From: Pseudonocardia phyllosphaerae
GTDB taxonomy: Bacteria > Actinomycetota > Actinomycetes > Mycobacteriales > Pseudonocardiaceae
Reading direction: 5' to 3'
Assembly (NCBI RefSeq): GCF_046546475.1
Contig: NZ_JBKGXS010000002.1
Span: forward strand, 1 to 64,000
DNA length: 64,000 nt
The stretch's first letter is position 1. The number at the start of each line of letters is the position of its first letter. Made by a program: the position numbers and the translations under genes. Below, one piece after another: positions 1-8,674 of this stretch. The notes below the pieces were generated by a model. It was given only the letters and a program-made list of their open reading frames with translations, did no database searches and was not told the DNA's origin.

Positions 1-47
<47 letters not shown>

Positions 48-65
48 TGCCGAGGAGAGTGGGTC

Positions 66-845
66 TCAGGCGGAGACGAGAGTCCCCACCGGCTCCCCCG
101 CGAGCGCCTTCGGCAGGTTCCCGCGCACGGTCCCGTCGATCACCCGGAACGACCGGACGTGCTTGGCGCGCTGCAGGATCCGCAGCGCCTCGCGGTCCAC
201 CGGCGGCACGGCGGACTCGTCGTCGAGCAGCTCGGACGCGGTCACCGACCCGTCCGGGGTGTCGGCACCGTGCACGAAGGTCAGTGACGCGGCACCCCAG
301 GCGTCGGCGAGCAGCAGCGACCCGGCGTCGGTGCGGTGCGGCGGCAGCTTGCCGACCTCGGCGGGGAACTCGTGCACGCCGAAGGGCGGGAAACCGTTGG
401 TCACCGCGGCGTTCGACGCGGCCAGGTGCACCGGCAGCTGGTGCGCGGCGGTGTCGTGGCCGAGGTACGCGACACCTTCCTGGGCGAGCAGCGCGGCGAC
501 GAGGTGCCCGTTCTGCTCGGCCTCGCGGCCGGCGAGCTCGGCCAGCGCTCCGGTCGGAAGCCCCAGGTCGAGCGCGACGCCGATCGCGTGCCGGGCCCGG
601 ATTCCGGCCCCGGTGCAGATCAGCAGCGGGTCCCCGGCGAGTTCGGCGCGCAGCTCGTCGACCAGCGGCAGCAGCACGTCGCGACCCTTGTCGATCACCG
701 AGCGGCCGCCGAGTACGACCACCCGCAGCGTCGGCAGCATCCGGATCACCGGTTGCTGCTGGTCGACCGGGCGGACCTGCTCGCGGTCGAGCAGGGTCTG
801 ACGGGCCAGGGCGGACTCGACGTCCTTGCTGTACGTGGTGCTCAC
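66..845 (-). CDS. mosA: Molybdenum storage protein subunit, MosA-like (alpha)
   Basis: Predicted subunit of a MoSto-type cage that stores molybdate or tungstate as polyoxo-clusters using ATP; cytoplasmic. The 259 residues have the amino-acid-kinase/UMP-kinase fold: a VVVLGGRSVIDKG nucleotide-loop segment near residue 43, the LLICTGAGIRARH strand-loop near 75, and the C-terminal KHVRSFRVIDGTVRGNL segment. It is clearly paralogous to the preceding gene, whose stop codon overlaps this GTG start (GTGA), so the two are translationally coupled as in the known alpha/beta pair. Compared with the other subunit it lacks the Lys before the GG of the first loop. Which subunit is alpha and which beta is inferred from length and order only. 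The importer operon just upstream on the same strand supports a metal-oxyanion role. Confidence 0.8.
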   Translation of the reverse strand: MSTTYSKDVESALARQTLLDREQVRPVDQQQPVIRMLPTLRVVVLGGRSVIDKGRDVLLPLVDELRAELAGDPLLICTGAGIRARHAIGVALDLGLPTGALAELAGREAEQNGHLVAALLAQEGVAYLGHDTAAHQLPVHLAASNAAVTNGFPPFGVHEFPAEVGKLPPHRTDAGSLLLADAWGAASLTFVHGADTPDGSVTASELLDDESAVPPVDREALRILQRAKHVRSFRVIDGTVRGNLPKALAGEPVGTLVSA

Positions 846-1669
846 TGCTGCTCACCTGCGGAGATGATCGTGCCGACGTGCTCGCCGGCGAGGGCGCGGG
901 TCAGGTTGCCGGGCTTGAGCCCGTTGACGATCTGGACGCTGCGGACGTGCTGGGCCCGCTTCATCAGCTCCAGCACCGGGCGCTCGATGACGAGGTCGGG
1001 CAGGTCGCGCTCGATCAGCTCGTCGACGGTGATCTCCGGGATCAGTGTGGCCGACGGGTCGTTCTTGGGGTTCGCGGTGTAGAGGCCGTCCTCGTCCTTG
1101 ACGAAGATCATGTTCTGGCAGCCGTAGGTCTCGGCGACCAGGTAGCAGCCCGCGTCGGTCCGGTAGGGCGGGATGACGCCCTCGGCCGGGGAGGGCTGCC
1201 ACATCGCGTACGGCGGCATGCCGGCGAACACCGCGGCACGGACCTCGGAGAGCTGCAGCGGCAGCGCCTCGAACCCGCCGCCTGCGACGACCGGAATGCC
1301 GTGCCGGGCCAGCAGGTAGCCGAGCATGGTGGCGTTCTGCCCGGCGACGGCGCTGCCGAACGAGCTGAGCACACCGGTGGGCATGCCGAGCTCCGCGGCC
1401 AGGGAGTACGCGTGCCGGGCGCGGGTGCCACCGCCGGTGCCGATCAGCAGCCGGTGCGACCGCCGGGCCTCGAGCAGCTCGTCGACCAGCGGGAACACGG
1501 CCTCGCGGCCACGGTCGAGGAAGCTCTGGCCCCCGACCTTCACGACCGACACGTCCGGCAGGATCCGGGTGTCGGGGGTGTGCTCGGTGGCCGCGGCGAG
1601 CTCCGGGTCGCCGAGCGACCGGGACATCAGCAGCGACTCGAGCTCGGCCGCACTCGCGGCGTCGGGCAT
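842..1669 (-). CDS. mosB: Molybdenum storage protein subunit, MosB-like (beta)
   Basis: Second subunit of the putative heterohexameric Mo/W storage protein, 275 residues, amino-acid-kinase fold. Visible motifs are VVKVGGQSFLDRG near residue 42 (keeping the Lys typical of the active kinase fold), LLIGTGGGTRARH near 75, the IPPYRTDAGCYLVAE segment, and the FVKDEDGLYTANPKND segment that in UMP kinases lies near the nucleotide. The ATG is preceded by AGGAGACCGAG, a good ribosome binding site. It is the first gene of the mosB-mosA pair, and about 200 bp separate it from the ABC-importer ATPase gene on the same strand, so it may have its own promoter or be read through from the importer. UMP kinase itself is unlikely because two adjacent divergent copies are not expected. 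Confidence 0.8.
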   Translation of the reverse strand: MPDAASAAELESLLMSRSLGDPELAAATEHTPDTRILPDVSVVKVGGQSFLDRGREAVFPLVDELLEARRSHRLLIGTGGGTRARHAYSLAAELGMPTGVLSSFGSAVAGQNATMLGYLLARHGIPVVAGGGFEALPLQLSEVRAAVFAGMPPYAMWQPSPAEGVIPPYRTDAGCYLVAETYGCQNMIFVKDEDGLYTANPKNDPSATLIPEITVDELIERDLPDLVIERPVLELMKRAQHVRSVQIVNGLKPGNLTRALAGEHVGTIISAGEQQ

Positions 1670-1871
1670 CTCGGTCTCCTGGGATCGGGTGGGTGCGCGA
1701 GGCGTCCGCGCTCGCCGTCGAACCTAGTGACTGCGGTACCGGCCCCGTCGCCGCTCGCGGACGGTGCCGGACACGGGGATGCGGGACGACGACCGCGCCT
1801 GGCACCGTGGCCGCGTCGCCACCCGCGCACCGGCACCGCAACCGCCGACCGCTGGTCCGATCAGGTGAACC
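1670..1871. other. Intergenic gap upstream of mosB
   Basis: Two hundred bases between the importer ATPase gene and mosB, presumably carrying the mosB promoter. I looked for a Moco-riboswitch-like fold and for an iron-box-like palindrome and saw neither. Confidence 0.5.
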
Positions 1872-2654
1872 TCAGAGGGCACGCAGCCGGAACGTGCCGA
1901 CGGCCGGGTCGAACTCCAGCTCCGGGGTGTCGAAGGCGGCCCCGATCGCGCCGCGCGCGGCCAGCTCGTCCGGGGTCCCGGTGACGAACCCGCCGGAGCC
2001 GTCGAGCAGCCAGGCCGCGTCGGCGAGGCGCAGCGCGAGCTCCAGGTCGTGGGTGGACAGCAGCACGCACAACCCCTGCTCCCGGGCGAGGCGGCGCAGC
2101 AGCCCGAGCAGCGCGACCCGGGCGGCGACGTCGAGGAACGCGCTCGGCTCGTCGAGCAGCAGCAGCGACGGTCGCTGCGCCAGCGCACGGGCGACCATCA
2201 GGCGCTGCCGTTCGCCGTCGGACAGCTCCCCGACCCGGCGCTCGGCCAGCGGGGTCGCGCGGACGGCATCGATCGCGGCGTCGACGGCGTCGAGGTCGTC
2301 CGGGCCGAGCGCGCCGGAGGCGCCGGTGTGCGGCAGCCGCCCCAGCTCGACGACGTCGCGCCCGGTCAGCAGCCCCGGGTCGGCCCGGTCGGTGAGCACG
2401 ACCCCGACCCGCCGCGCCCGCTCGGTCGCGGGCAGCGCGAGCAGGTCGTCCCCGTCGAGGGACGCGGTTCCGGACAACGCCGGGGCCAGCCCGGCCAGCG
2501 TCCGCAGCAGCGTCGACTTCCCGGCACCGTTCGGGCCGAGCAGCACCGTCAGCTCCCCGCGGCCGGCGACGGCGTCCACACCGGACAACACGGTCGTCGT
2601 GACCCGGCGGTGCCGGTGCCCGACCGCGAGGTCCCGCAGCGCGAGCCCGGTCAC
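1872..2654 (-). CDS. FecE/BtuD-type ABC importer ATPase
   Basis: Cytoplasmic ATPase of a type II (FecCD/BtuCD) importer, 260 residues. The Walker A motif GPNGAGKST lies at about residues 40-48, the signature is LSDGE (in VGELSDGERQR), the Walker B is LLLLDEPSAFLD and the H-loop is LSTHD. The start is the GTG whose TGA overlaps the permease stop (GTGA, 4 bp); a much longer upstream open frame is only the permease gene in another frame. It works with the permease and binding lipoprotein encoded directly upstream. The cargo is not readable from the sequence: the family carries ferric siderophores, cobalamin, haem and, in the MolBCA branch, molybdate/tungstate. The molybdenum-storage genes that follow make the last option attractive. 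Confidence 0.88.
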   Translation of the reverse strand: MTGLALRDLAVGHRHRRVTTTVLSGVDAVAGRGELTVLLGPNGAGKSTLLRTLAGLAPALSGTASLDGDDLLALPATERARRVGVVLTDRADPGLLTGRDVVELGRLPHTGASGALGPDDLDAVDAAIDAVRATPLAERRVGELSDGERQRLMVARALAQRPSLLLLDEPSAFLDVAARVALLGLLRRLAREQGLCVLLSTHDLELALRLADAAWLLDGSGGFVTGTPDELAARGAIGAAFDTPELEFDPAVGTFRLRAL

Positions 2655-3757
2655 CAGGCCGACCCCAGCTTGCGGGACCGCAGCAGCACCGCGATCACCA
2701 CCGGCGCTCCGACCAGCGAGGTCACGACGTTGAGCGGCAGCACCGTCTCCACCCCCGGCGGATGCCCGACTACCGCACACCCGAGCCCGACGACCGCGCC
2801 GGTCAGCGCGGTCGCGGACACCAGCACCCGGTGCCGCGACGTCCCGACCGAGATCCGGGCCAGGTGCGGTACGGCGATCCCGAGGAACCCGATCGGCCCG
2901 CAGAACGCGGTCACCACCCCGGCCAGCACCGCCGCGACCAGCAGCACCACCAACCGCACCCGGGCGACGTCGACACCGGCGGTGCGGGCGTAGTCGTCGC
3001 CCAGCAGCAGCCCGTCGAGCGGTTTGGCCAGCAGCGCCACCGCCACCAGGCCGACCGCGACGACCCCGCCGAACACCGGCAGCTCTCCGAGCGCGACGCC
3101 GTCGACGCTGCCCAGCCCCCAGGCCAGGAACTGCTGCGCCTGCCGCGGGTCGGTCCACACCAGCAACAGGCTGACCACGGCGGTCACCACCGACCCGAGC
3201 ATGACGCCGACGACCAGCAGTGCCGTCGTCGAGCGGGCCGCGCGGGACAGCAGCAGCACCAGCGCGAGCACCGCGGCAGCGCCGGTGGCCGCGGCGAGCA
3301 CCGTCCCGAGCCGGCTGCCCGCGCTCGGCAGCACGCCGAGCCCGCCTGCGGTGAACGCCGCTCCGGTGGCCCCCGCGGTCACGACCAGGGCGACACCCAG
3401 CGACGCCCCGGCGCTGACGCCGAGGACGTAGGGCTCGGCGAGCGGGTTGCGGAACAGCGTCTGGGTGAGCAGCCCTGCCGCACCGAGCGCGGCCCCGGCC
3501 AGCGCCGCGGTAGCGGCGCGCGGGACCCGGATGCCGGTCACCAGCACGTCCAGGCGCGGGTCGCCGGAGCCGAGCCCCAGCAGTGCGGTGACCGTGCGCA
3601 GCGGCGGGATCGGCACCGAGCCGGTGGCGACGGCGAGCGCGAACAACACGCACCCGGCGAGACCGAGCGCCACCAGGGCGAGCGGGGCGCGCCGTCCGGA
3701 CCGTTGCGCCGCCCGCTCGGCGCCGCCGGTGCGCCGGTCCGGGCGGACGGCGGTCAT
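2651..3757 (-). CDS. FecCD-family ABC importer permease
   Basis: Inner-membrane permease, 368 residues, built from many hydrophobic helices (about ten can be counted) after a short basic N-terminus. The diagnostic FecCD stretches are present: RVPRAATAALAGAALGAAG near residue 75, the NPLAEPYVLGVSAGASLG segment near 105, and the late GPIGFLGIAVPHLAR segment that forms the coupling region to the ATPase. The ATG overlaps the stop codon of the binding-protein gene (ATGA) and its own stop overlaps the ATPase GTG, so the three genes form a tight operon. Only one permease gene is present, so a homodimer is expected. Confidence 0.88.
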   Translation of the reverse strand: MTAVRPDRRTGGAERAAQRSGRRAPLALVALGLAGCVLFALAVATGSVPIPPLRTVTALLGLGSGDPRLDVLVTGIRVPRAATAALAGAALGAAGLLTQTLFRNPLAEPYVLGVSAGASLGVALVVTAGATGAAFTAGGLGVLPSAGSRLGTVLAAATGAAAVLALVLLLSRAARSTTALLVVGVMLGSVVTAVVSLLLVWTDPRQAQQFLAWGLGSVDGVALGELPVFGGVVAVGLVAVALLAKPLDGLLLGDDYARTAGVDVARVRLVVLLVAAVLAGVVTAFCGPIGFLGIAVPHLARISVGTSRHRVLVSATALTGAVVGLGCAVVGHPPGVETVLPLNVVTSLVGAPVVIAVLLRSRKLGSAW

Positions 3758-4932
3758 CCGGTGGGGACCCGCTGGTAGTAGACCTGCTGGTGGCCGGGCA
3801 TGAGCGCAGGATGCAGGATCGAGACGACGTCGGCGAGGATCTCGTCGGGGTGGGCGACGCCGCGTTCGTAGATCTGGTTACCGCCGGTGGGTCCGGTGAG
3901 CTTGTCGCGGGTCCACAGCTGCCCGCCCGGCTTCACCGCGGCGAACGCGCTGAGCCGCGGGTCGGACTTCGCGACGTCGGCGGTCGTGCGGAACGGGCCG
4001 TCGGTGAGCCAGAACTTCGCGCCCCCGTCGGCGGCGAGCACGTTCTCCAAGGTCGAGGGCACCGACCCGGACTGCTTCTTCGCCTTCCCCGACCAGGTCG
4101 CGCCGGCGTCGGCGAACAGCGCCCCCGCGGTCGAGCCGCCGGCCGGAACGTTCCACGATCCCTGGTAGGGCTGGCCCAGCGTCACCGGGACCGGCTTCTG
4201 CCCGCGGGCCTTCGCCGCGACGGCGGCGTAGCGCTGCTCGATGCCGCGGTAGGCCGCATCGGCCTCGGCGTCGCGGCCGGTCAGCGCCCCCATCACCTTG
4301 ATCCACTCGGCCTGGCCGAGCGGGCTGGAGTCCAGGTAGTCGGCCCAGCCGAGCACCGGGATCCGGGCCTGGCGCAGCGCCGGGAACGCCGGGTCCTCGG
4401 TACCGCCGCTCAGCACCACCGACGGCCCGGCGGCGATCACCTTCTCGGCGTCGATCGCGCCGGACGGGGCGAACTGGGTGGCCGCGCCGGACTCGACGCG
4501 GGCCCGGGCGGCGCCGTCGCTGATGTAGTCCAGCGACGCGACGCCGGTGAGGTCGTCGAGGGCGTGCAGCTCGCCGAGGAACGGCAGCTGCGTCGTCGAG
4601 CCGGAGTAGATCGAGGTCACCGGGGTCCGGACGACCGGCGCCCCCGCCAGCTGCGGCGGCAGCGCCGGATCGGGCGTCCCGCAGCCGACGAGCACGACCG
4701 ACTGCGGCGCCCCGCCCGGATACGGCTGCTTGAACGTCAGGACGCGGTAACCGTCGGCGCCGGTGATCGACACGTTGCGGGCGTGGTCGAAGGTGACCGT
4801 CCCGGTCGGCGACGGCGGCGCGTCGGGCGCGCACCCGGCGCGCGTCGCGTCCTGCTCCGGGGCGACGGCCGGGGCCGAACACCCCGCCACCAGCAGCAAT
4901 AGCAGGAGACCGAGCACCCGTAACCGCGTCAC
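3754..4932 (-). CDS. ABC importer substrate-binding lipoprotein
   Basis: Extracellular, lipid-anchored receptor for the FecCD-type importer; 392 residues. A short basic n-region and poly-Leu core end in the lipobox LVAGC, giving lipidated Cys18. The body has the periplasmic-binding-protein layout of two alpha/beta lobes, with segments such as EKVIAAGPSVVLSGG and AEWIKVMGALTGRD. It is the first gene of the operon. The 42 bp upstream of the ATG show no iron-box-like palindrome, in contrast to the three iron boxes elsewhere in this window; with the downstream Mo-storage genes this weakly favours a non-siderophore cargo. An iron-complex receptor remains the main alternative. Confidence 0.8.
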   Translation of the reverse strand: MTRLRVLGLLLLLLVAGCSAPAVAPEQDATRAGCAPDAPPSPTGTVTFDHARNVSITGADGYRVLTFKQPYPGGAPQSVVLVGCGTPDPALPPQLAGAPVVRTPVTSIYSGSTTQLPFLGELHALDDLTGVASLDYISDGAARARVESGAATQFAPSGAIDAEKVIAAGPSVVLSGGTEDPAFPALRQARIPVLGWADYLDSSPLGQAEWIKVMGALTGRDAEADAAYRGIEQRYAAVAAKARGQKPVPVTLGQPYQGSWNVPAGGSTAGALFADAGATWSGKAKKQSGSVPSTLENVLAADGGAKFWLTDGPFRTTADVAKSDPRLSAFAAVKPGGQLWTRDKLTGPTGGNQIYERGVAHPDEILADVVSILHPALMPGHQQVYYQRVPTG

Positions 4933-4974
4933 CTGAACAGTTTCACATACGTCGTGCCGGTGGCCTCACACAGC

Positions 4975-5113
4975 GACGAACGCGCTCAGCGCTGTGACAC
5001 GAACGCGCTCAGCGCTGTGACACGAACGCGCTCAGCGCTGTGACACGAACGCGCTCAGCGCGGGCGACACGAACGCGCTCAGCGCTCCGACACGAACGCG
5101 CTCAGCGCGGTGA
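4975..5113. repeat. Six-copy 23-bp tandem array covering a gene's stop codon
   Basis: Six units of CACGAACGCGCTCAGCGCT + GTGA type (plus strand): five are 23 bp, one (5044-5067) is 24 bp, and two are identical. The array begins inside the 3' coding end of the minus-strand PLP-enzyme gene, covers its stop at 5079-5081 and continues about 100 bp beyond it. Because 23 is not a multiple of three, the TGA in each unit falls into a new frame; the gene stops at the TGA of the second copy. Each unit also contains the near-palindrome GCGCTCAGCGC. Confidence 0.95.
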
Positions 5114-6281
5114 GCAGCCGGTCGACGTCGGCGTCGTCGGTGTAGCAGGACAACCCGATCCGCAGCGAGCCCGTGTCCCCGAGCCCCAGGTGCCGCGACG
5201 CCTCGACCGCGTAGAACGACGCCGCGGGCGCCGCGATCCGCCGCTCGGCCAGGAACCGGTACGCCTGCGCCGGGTCCCGGTCGTCGAAGGTGACCAGCAG
5301 GGTCGGGGTGCGCTGCGCGGCCCGCGACCGCACGGTCACCCCGGGCAGGTCGCGCACGTGCGCCTCGATCCGCTCGCGCAGCGGCAGCTCGTGCGCGGCG
5401 ACGGCGGTCATCGACGCGACCAGCCGGGCCCGCCGGTCACCGGTCGCGTCGCCGTCCAGCGCGGCCAGGAACTCCACGGCCGCGGTGGTCCCGGCCAGCA
5501 GCTCGTAGGGCAGGGTGCCCAGCTCGAAGCGCTCCGGCACGGCGTCGGAGGAGGGCAGCAGCTTCGCCGGGCGCAGCGTCTCCAGCAGCGCCGGGTCCGC
5601 GGCGAGCACCCCGCAGTGCGGTCCGAGGAACTTGTACGGCGAGCAGAGGTAGAAGTCCGCGCCGAGCGCGGTGACGTCGACCGGTTCGTGCGCGGTCAGG
5701 TGCACCCCGTCGACGACGAGCAGCGCCCCGGCCGCGTGCACGGCCTCGGCGATCGCGGGGACGTCCGGCCGGGTCCCGACCAGGTTCGACGCGCCGGTGA
5801 CCGCGACCAGCCGGGTCCGCCCGGACAGCAGCGGGGTCACGTCGTCGAGCTCGGTGGTCTCCGGGTCGAAGCCGAGCCACCGCACGGTGACGCCGGCGGC
5901 CTCCGCGGCGAGCACCCACGGGCGGATGTTCGCGTCGTGGTCGAGCCGGGTCACGACGACCTCGTCCCCGGGCTCCCAGGTCGCGGCCAGCGTGCGGGCG
6001 AGGTCGAAGGTGAGCGCGGTCGCGCTGCGCCCGAACACGATCCCGCGCGGGTCGGCGCCGAGCAGGTCGGCCATCGCCGCCCGCGCCCCGGTGACGACCG
6101 CGTCCGCCGCCCGCTCCCCCGGGGTGACCGTGCCCCGGTTGGCCAGCGGCGAGGTCAGTGCGCCCGCGACCGCCCCGGCCACGGAGTCGGGTACCTGCGA
6201 GCCGCCCGGCCCGTCGAAGTGCGCGATCCCGGCCCGCAGTGCCGGGAACCGGCTCCGGATGGCCGCGACGTCGTATGCCAT
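5079..6281 (-). CDS. Cysteine-desulfurase-like PLP enzyme (class V aminotransferase)
   Basis: Cytoplasmic PLP enzyme of the aminotransferase class V fold, 400 residues, resembling the 'cysteine desulfurase-like' group (the TIGR01976 type, as I recall) rather than IscS/SufS. The PLP features are the TRLDHDANIRPW segment near residue 112, LLVVDGVHLTAHEP with the ring-stacking Asp near 190, and the Schiff-base Lys in LCSPYKFLGPHCG near 217. The C-terminal TDDADVDRLLTALSAF helix is followed by a tail (VSER) whose stop codon lies in a tandem repeat. No Fe-S or tRNA-thiolation gene is adjacent, so the substrate is unknown; desulfurase activity is inferred from the family only. Confidence 0.82.
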   Translation of the reverse strand: MAYDVAAIRSRFPALRAGIAHFDGPGGSQVPDSVAGAVAGALTSPLANRGTVTPGERAADAVVTGARAAMADLLGADPRGIVFGRSATALTFDLARTLAATWEPGDEVVVTRLDHDANIRPWVLAAEAAGVTVRWLGFDPETTELDDVTPLLSGRTRLVAVTGASNLVGTRPDVPAIAEAVHAAGALLVVDGVHLTAHEPVDVTALGADFYLCSPYKFLGPHCGVLAADPALLETLRPAKLLPSSDAVPERFELGTLPYELLAGTTAAVEFLAALDGDATGDRRARLVASMTAVAAHELPLRERIEAHVRDLPGVTVRSRAAQRTPTLLVTFDDRDPAQAYRFLAERRIAAPAASFYAVEASRHLGLGDTGSLRIGLSCYTDDADVDRLLTALSAFVSER

Positions 6282-6422
6282 GGGTGCTCCTCAGGTTCCG
6301 CTCCGCCCGGTGTTGCGCCGAGCGTCGCACTTCGACTGGTCCATAAGCAGCAGGAGTGACACCGCCGAACAGGGCCGTGTCGCGTACGCCGAGTGGGTGA
6401 TCTCGGTGCGATCATGTGTCAC

Positions 6423-7805
6423 ATGAGCCGGTTCCGGAACAGCACCCGTGTGCCCGGCCGGCGCCGTTCCGTGCACCGCCGCAGCGCCGGCGTACTGGTC
6501 ACGGCCGTGGCCGCCGTCGCCGCGCTGGCCGGCGGGACGACCGCCGCGGTCGCCTCCGGTGGCCTGAACGGCGTCGCGGGCGGCATCGGCACGCTCGGCT
6601 CCGGGGTCGCCGGGGCCACCGGGGGCCTCACCGAGCAGCTGACCGGCGCGCTCGCGCGAGCGACGGCACCGGCCGCCCCCGCCGAGGCCGCCGCACCGAC
6701 GGTCTCCCCCGCCGACGGCACGACCGATGTCGCGCCGCGCACCCCGGTCCGGGTCTCGGTCGGGTCCGGCCGGCTGCACGCGGTCGCCCTGACCCCGGAC
6801 GCCCCCACCGGAAATGCCCCCGCTGGAAAGGCCCTCGCTGGAAAGGCCCCCGCTGGAAAGGCCGTGGCCGGGACGCTCGCGAAGGACGGCCGGTCCTGGA
6901 CCGCGACCGGCCCGTTGGCCTTCGGCACCGGCTACCACCTGAGCGGCACCTGGACCCGCGACGACGGCACGGTCGTCCCGGTCGGCGGCCGGTTCGGCAC
7001 GCTCGCCCCGGAGAACAAGGTCACCGCGGGCGTCAACATCGCCGACGGCGCCACCGTCGGCGTCGGCGCGCCGGTGATCCTGCAGTTCGACCGGAACCTC
7101 TCCGACGATGCGAAGGCCCGCGTCGAACGCGCGCTCACGGTGAAGACCTCGAAGAAGGCCGAGGGCGCCTGGGCGTGGCTGCCCGACGCGCAGGAGGGCT
7201 CGCGGGTGCACTACCGCACGAAGAGCTACTGGCCCGCGCACTCCACGGTGTCGGTGACCGCGCCGCTGCGCGGCCTCGACCTCGGCGACGGCAGCTGGGC
7301 CACCGACGACGTGTCGACCTCGTTCACGGTGGGGCGCAGCCAGATCGTGAAGGCCGACACGAACAGCCACGGGATGGTCGTCGTCCGGGACGGGAAGCGG
7401 TCGGCGAGCTACAACGCCTCCTACGGCAAGGAGTCCGACCCGAACCGGGTCACCCGCAGCGGCACCCACGTGGTCATGAGCAAGCAGCAGAAGGTGCTCA
7501 TGAGCAACCCCGCCTACGGCTACGTCAACCAGCCCGAGTTCTGGGCGGTGCGGATGTCGAACAACGGCGAGTTCATCCACGCCAACCCGGCATCGGCCGC
7601 CGCACAGGGCAGCTCCAACGTCACGCACGGCTGCATCAACCTCTCCGTCGACGACGCCCGGGCGTACTTCTCGACCGCGCTGTTCGGCGACCCCGTCGAG
7701 GTCACCGGCAGCTCGGTCGCGCTGTCGGCCGCCGACGGCGACATCTACGACTGGGCAATCCCCTGGAACGAGTGGCGGTCGATGTCGGCACTGGCGAAGC
7801 GCTGA
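6423..7805 (+). CDS. L,D-transpeptidase (YkuD domain, Ig-like N-domain)
   Basis: Cell-wall cross-linking enzyme forming 3-3 bonds between meso-diaminopimelate residues; exported and probably membrane-anchored. A basic N-terminus plus hydrophobic stretch (GVLVTAVAAVAALAGG) forms the signal. An Ala/Gly/Lys-rich linker made of imperfect 15-bp repeats (NAPAGKALAGKAPAGK) lies near residue 125. An Ig-like domain follows, then the catalytic YkuD domain with HGCINLS (His402, Cys404) and the Trp-rich tail DWAIPWNEW known from mycobacterial Ldts. I use the ATG before SRFRNS; in-frame ATG 6414 and GTG 6393 are alternatives, and none has a strong ribosome binding site. Transcribed divergently from the PLP-enzyme gene. 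Confidence 0.9.
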   Translation: MSRFRNSTRVPGRRRSVHRRSAGVLVTAVAAVAALAGGTTAAVASGGLNGVAGGIGTLGSGVAGATGGLTEQLTGALARATAPAAPAEAAAPTVSPADGTTDVAPRTPVRVSVGSGRLHAVALTPDAPTGNAPAGKALAGKAPAGKAVAGTLAKDGRSWTATGPLAFGTGYHLSGTWTRDDGTVVPVGGRFGTLAPENKVTAGVNIADGATVGVGAPVILQFDRNLSDDAKARVERALTVKTSKKAEGAWAWLPDAQEGSRVHYRTKSYWPAHSTVSVTAPLRGLDLGDGSWATDDVSTSFTVGRSQIVKADTNSHGMVVVRDGKRSASYNASYGKESDPNRVTRSGTHVVMSKQQKVLMSNPAYGYVNQPEFWAVRMSNNGEFIHANPASAAAQGSSNVTHGCINLSVDDARAYFSTALFGDPVEVTGSSVALSAADGDIYDWAIPWNEWRSMSALAKR

Positions 7806-7858
7806 GCCGACCCGTCCGGCACTCAGCGGCCGGCTCCGCGGCGTCGGACGCGGCTCAG
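7802..7858. terminator. Bidirectional hairpin spanning two convergent stop codons
   Basis: CTGAGCCG (7802-7809) pairs with CGGCTCAG (7851-7858), and CGTCCG (7813-7818) with CGGACG (7845-7850). The arms contain the stop codons of both convergent genes (7803-7805 and 7855-7857). There is no U-tract, as is common in actinomycetes. Confidence 0.6.
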
Positions 7859-8622
7859 TTCCCGGTCCACCGCGGCTCCCGCTTCTCCAGGAACGCGGCG
7901 ACGCCCTCGGCCGCGTCGGCGGAACGCGCCACCGCCGACGACGCGACGTCGGTGGCGTGCCAGCCGCGGTCGTCGGCCTCGGCGACGGTGCGCTCCAGCG
8001 CCCGCAGCGACAGCGACACCGCCAGCGGCGAGTTCCGGGCGACCTGCTCCGCCAGCGCGACCGCGGCGGCCTCGGCGCCGCCGGGCTCGGTGAGCTCGTT
8101 GACCAGCCCCAGCACGTACGCGCGCTCGGCACCGAGCGGGCGCCCGGTGACCAGCAGCTCCTTGGCCACGTTCAGCGGCAGCGGGCGCGGCGTGCGGAAC
8201 AGCGCGCCGCAGTTGGCGACGAGCCCGCGGGCCACCTCGGGCAGCGCGAAGCGCGCGTCCCGCCCCGCGACGACGAGGTCGCAGGCCAGCACGATCTCGA
8301 ACCCGCCGCCGTAGGCGACGCCCTCGACGGCGGCGATCAGCGGGGTGCGCCGGTCGCGGCGGCAGACGCCGTAGTTCCCGCCGCGCGGGGTGGGATCGCC
8401 GGCGCCGTCGGCCAGGTCGGTCCCGGCGCTGAACGCCGTCGCGTCGCCGGCCAGCACGCCGCACCACAGGTCCGGGTCGTCGTCGAGCAGGTTCAGGGCC
8501 TCGTCGAGGGCCGCGGTCATGGCCGCGTCGACGGCGTTGCGCTTGTCCGGGCGCCGCATCCGTACGACCAGCACGTGGCCCCGGCGCTCGGTCTCGACCC
8601 GTCCCGCTATCGCATCCGTCAC
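7855..8622 (-). CDS. Enoyl-CoA hydratase/isomerase (crotonase family)
   Basis: Cytoplasmic crotonase-fold enzyme, 255 residues, acting on an acyl-CoA thioester. It shows the RPDKRNAVDAAM start motif, the oxyanion-hole segments AFSAGTDL near residue 65 and GVAYGGGFEIVLACDLVVAG near 100, then ARFALPEVARGLVANCG. In GVAYGGGFE the usual catalytic Glu of hydratases is present in the right area, but the second Glu near residue 125 is part of LPEV, so hydratase or isomerase activity cannot be separated. The start is the GTG giving VTDAIAGRVE; longer versions read into the neighbouring promoter. It is divergent from the MBL-fold gene with about 50 bp between starts. Confidence 0.85.
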   Translation of the reverse strand: MTDAIAGRVETERRGHVLVVRMRRPDKRNAVDAAMTAALDEALNLLDDDPDLWCGVLAGDATAFSAGTDLADGAGDPTPRGGNYGVCRRDRRTPLIAAVEGVAYGGGFEIVLACDLVVAGRDARFALPEVARGLVANCGALFRTPRPLPLNVAKELLVTGRPLGAERAYVLGLVNELTEPGGAEAAAVALAEQVARNSPLAVSLSLRALERTVAEADDRGWHATDVASSAVARSADAAEGVAAFLEKREPRWTGN

Positions 8623-8674
8623 GATCGACCAGCGTAGGTGGGGCGGGCGGGCCCGTGTTCGTACCGTGGAGATC

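Noticed and set aside
1872..3653. A 593-residue ATPase with long N-terminal extension
   Set aside because: The extension is the permease gene read in another frame; the GTG overlapping the permease stop gives a normal 260-residue ATPase.
4975..5113. CRISPR array
   Set aside because: Units are head-to-tail with no spacers, and no cas gene is present.
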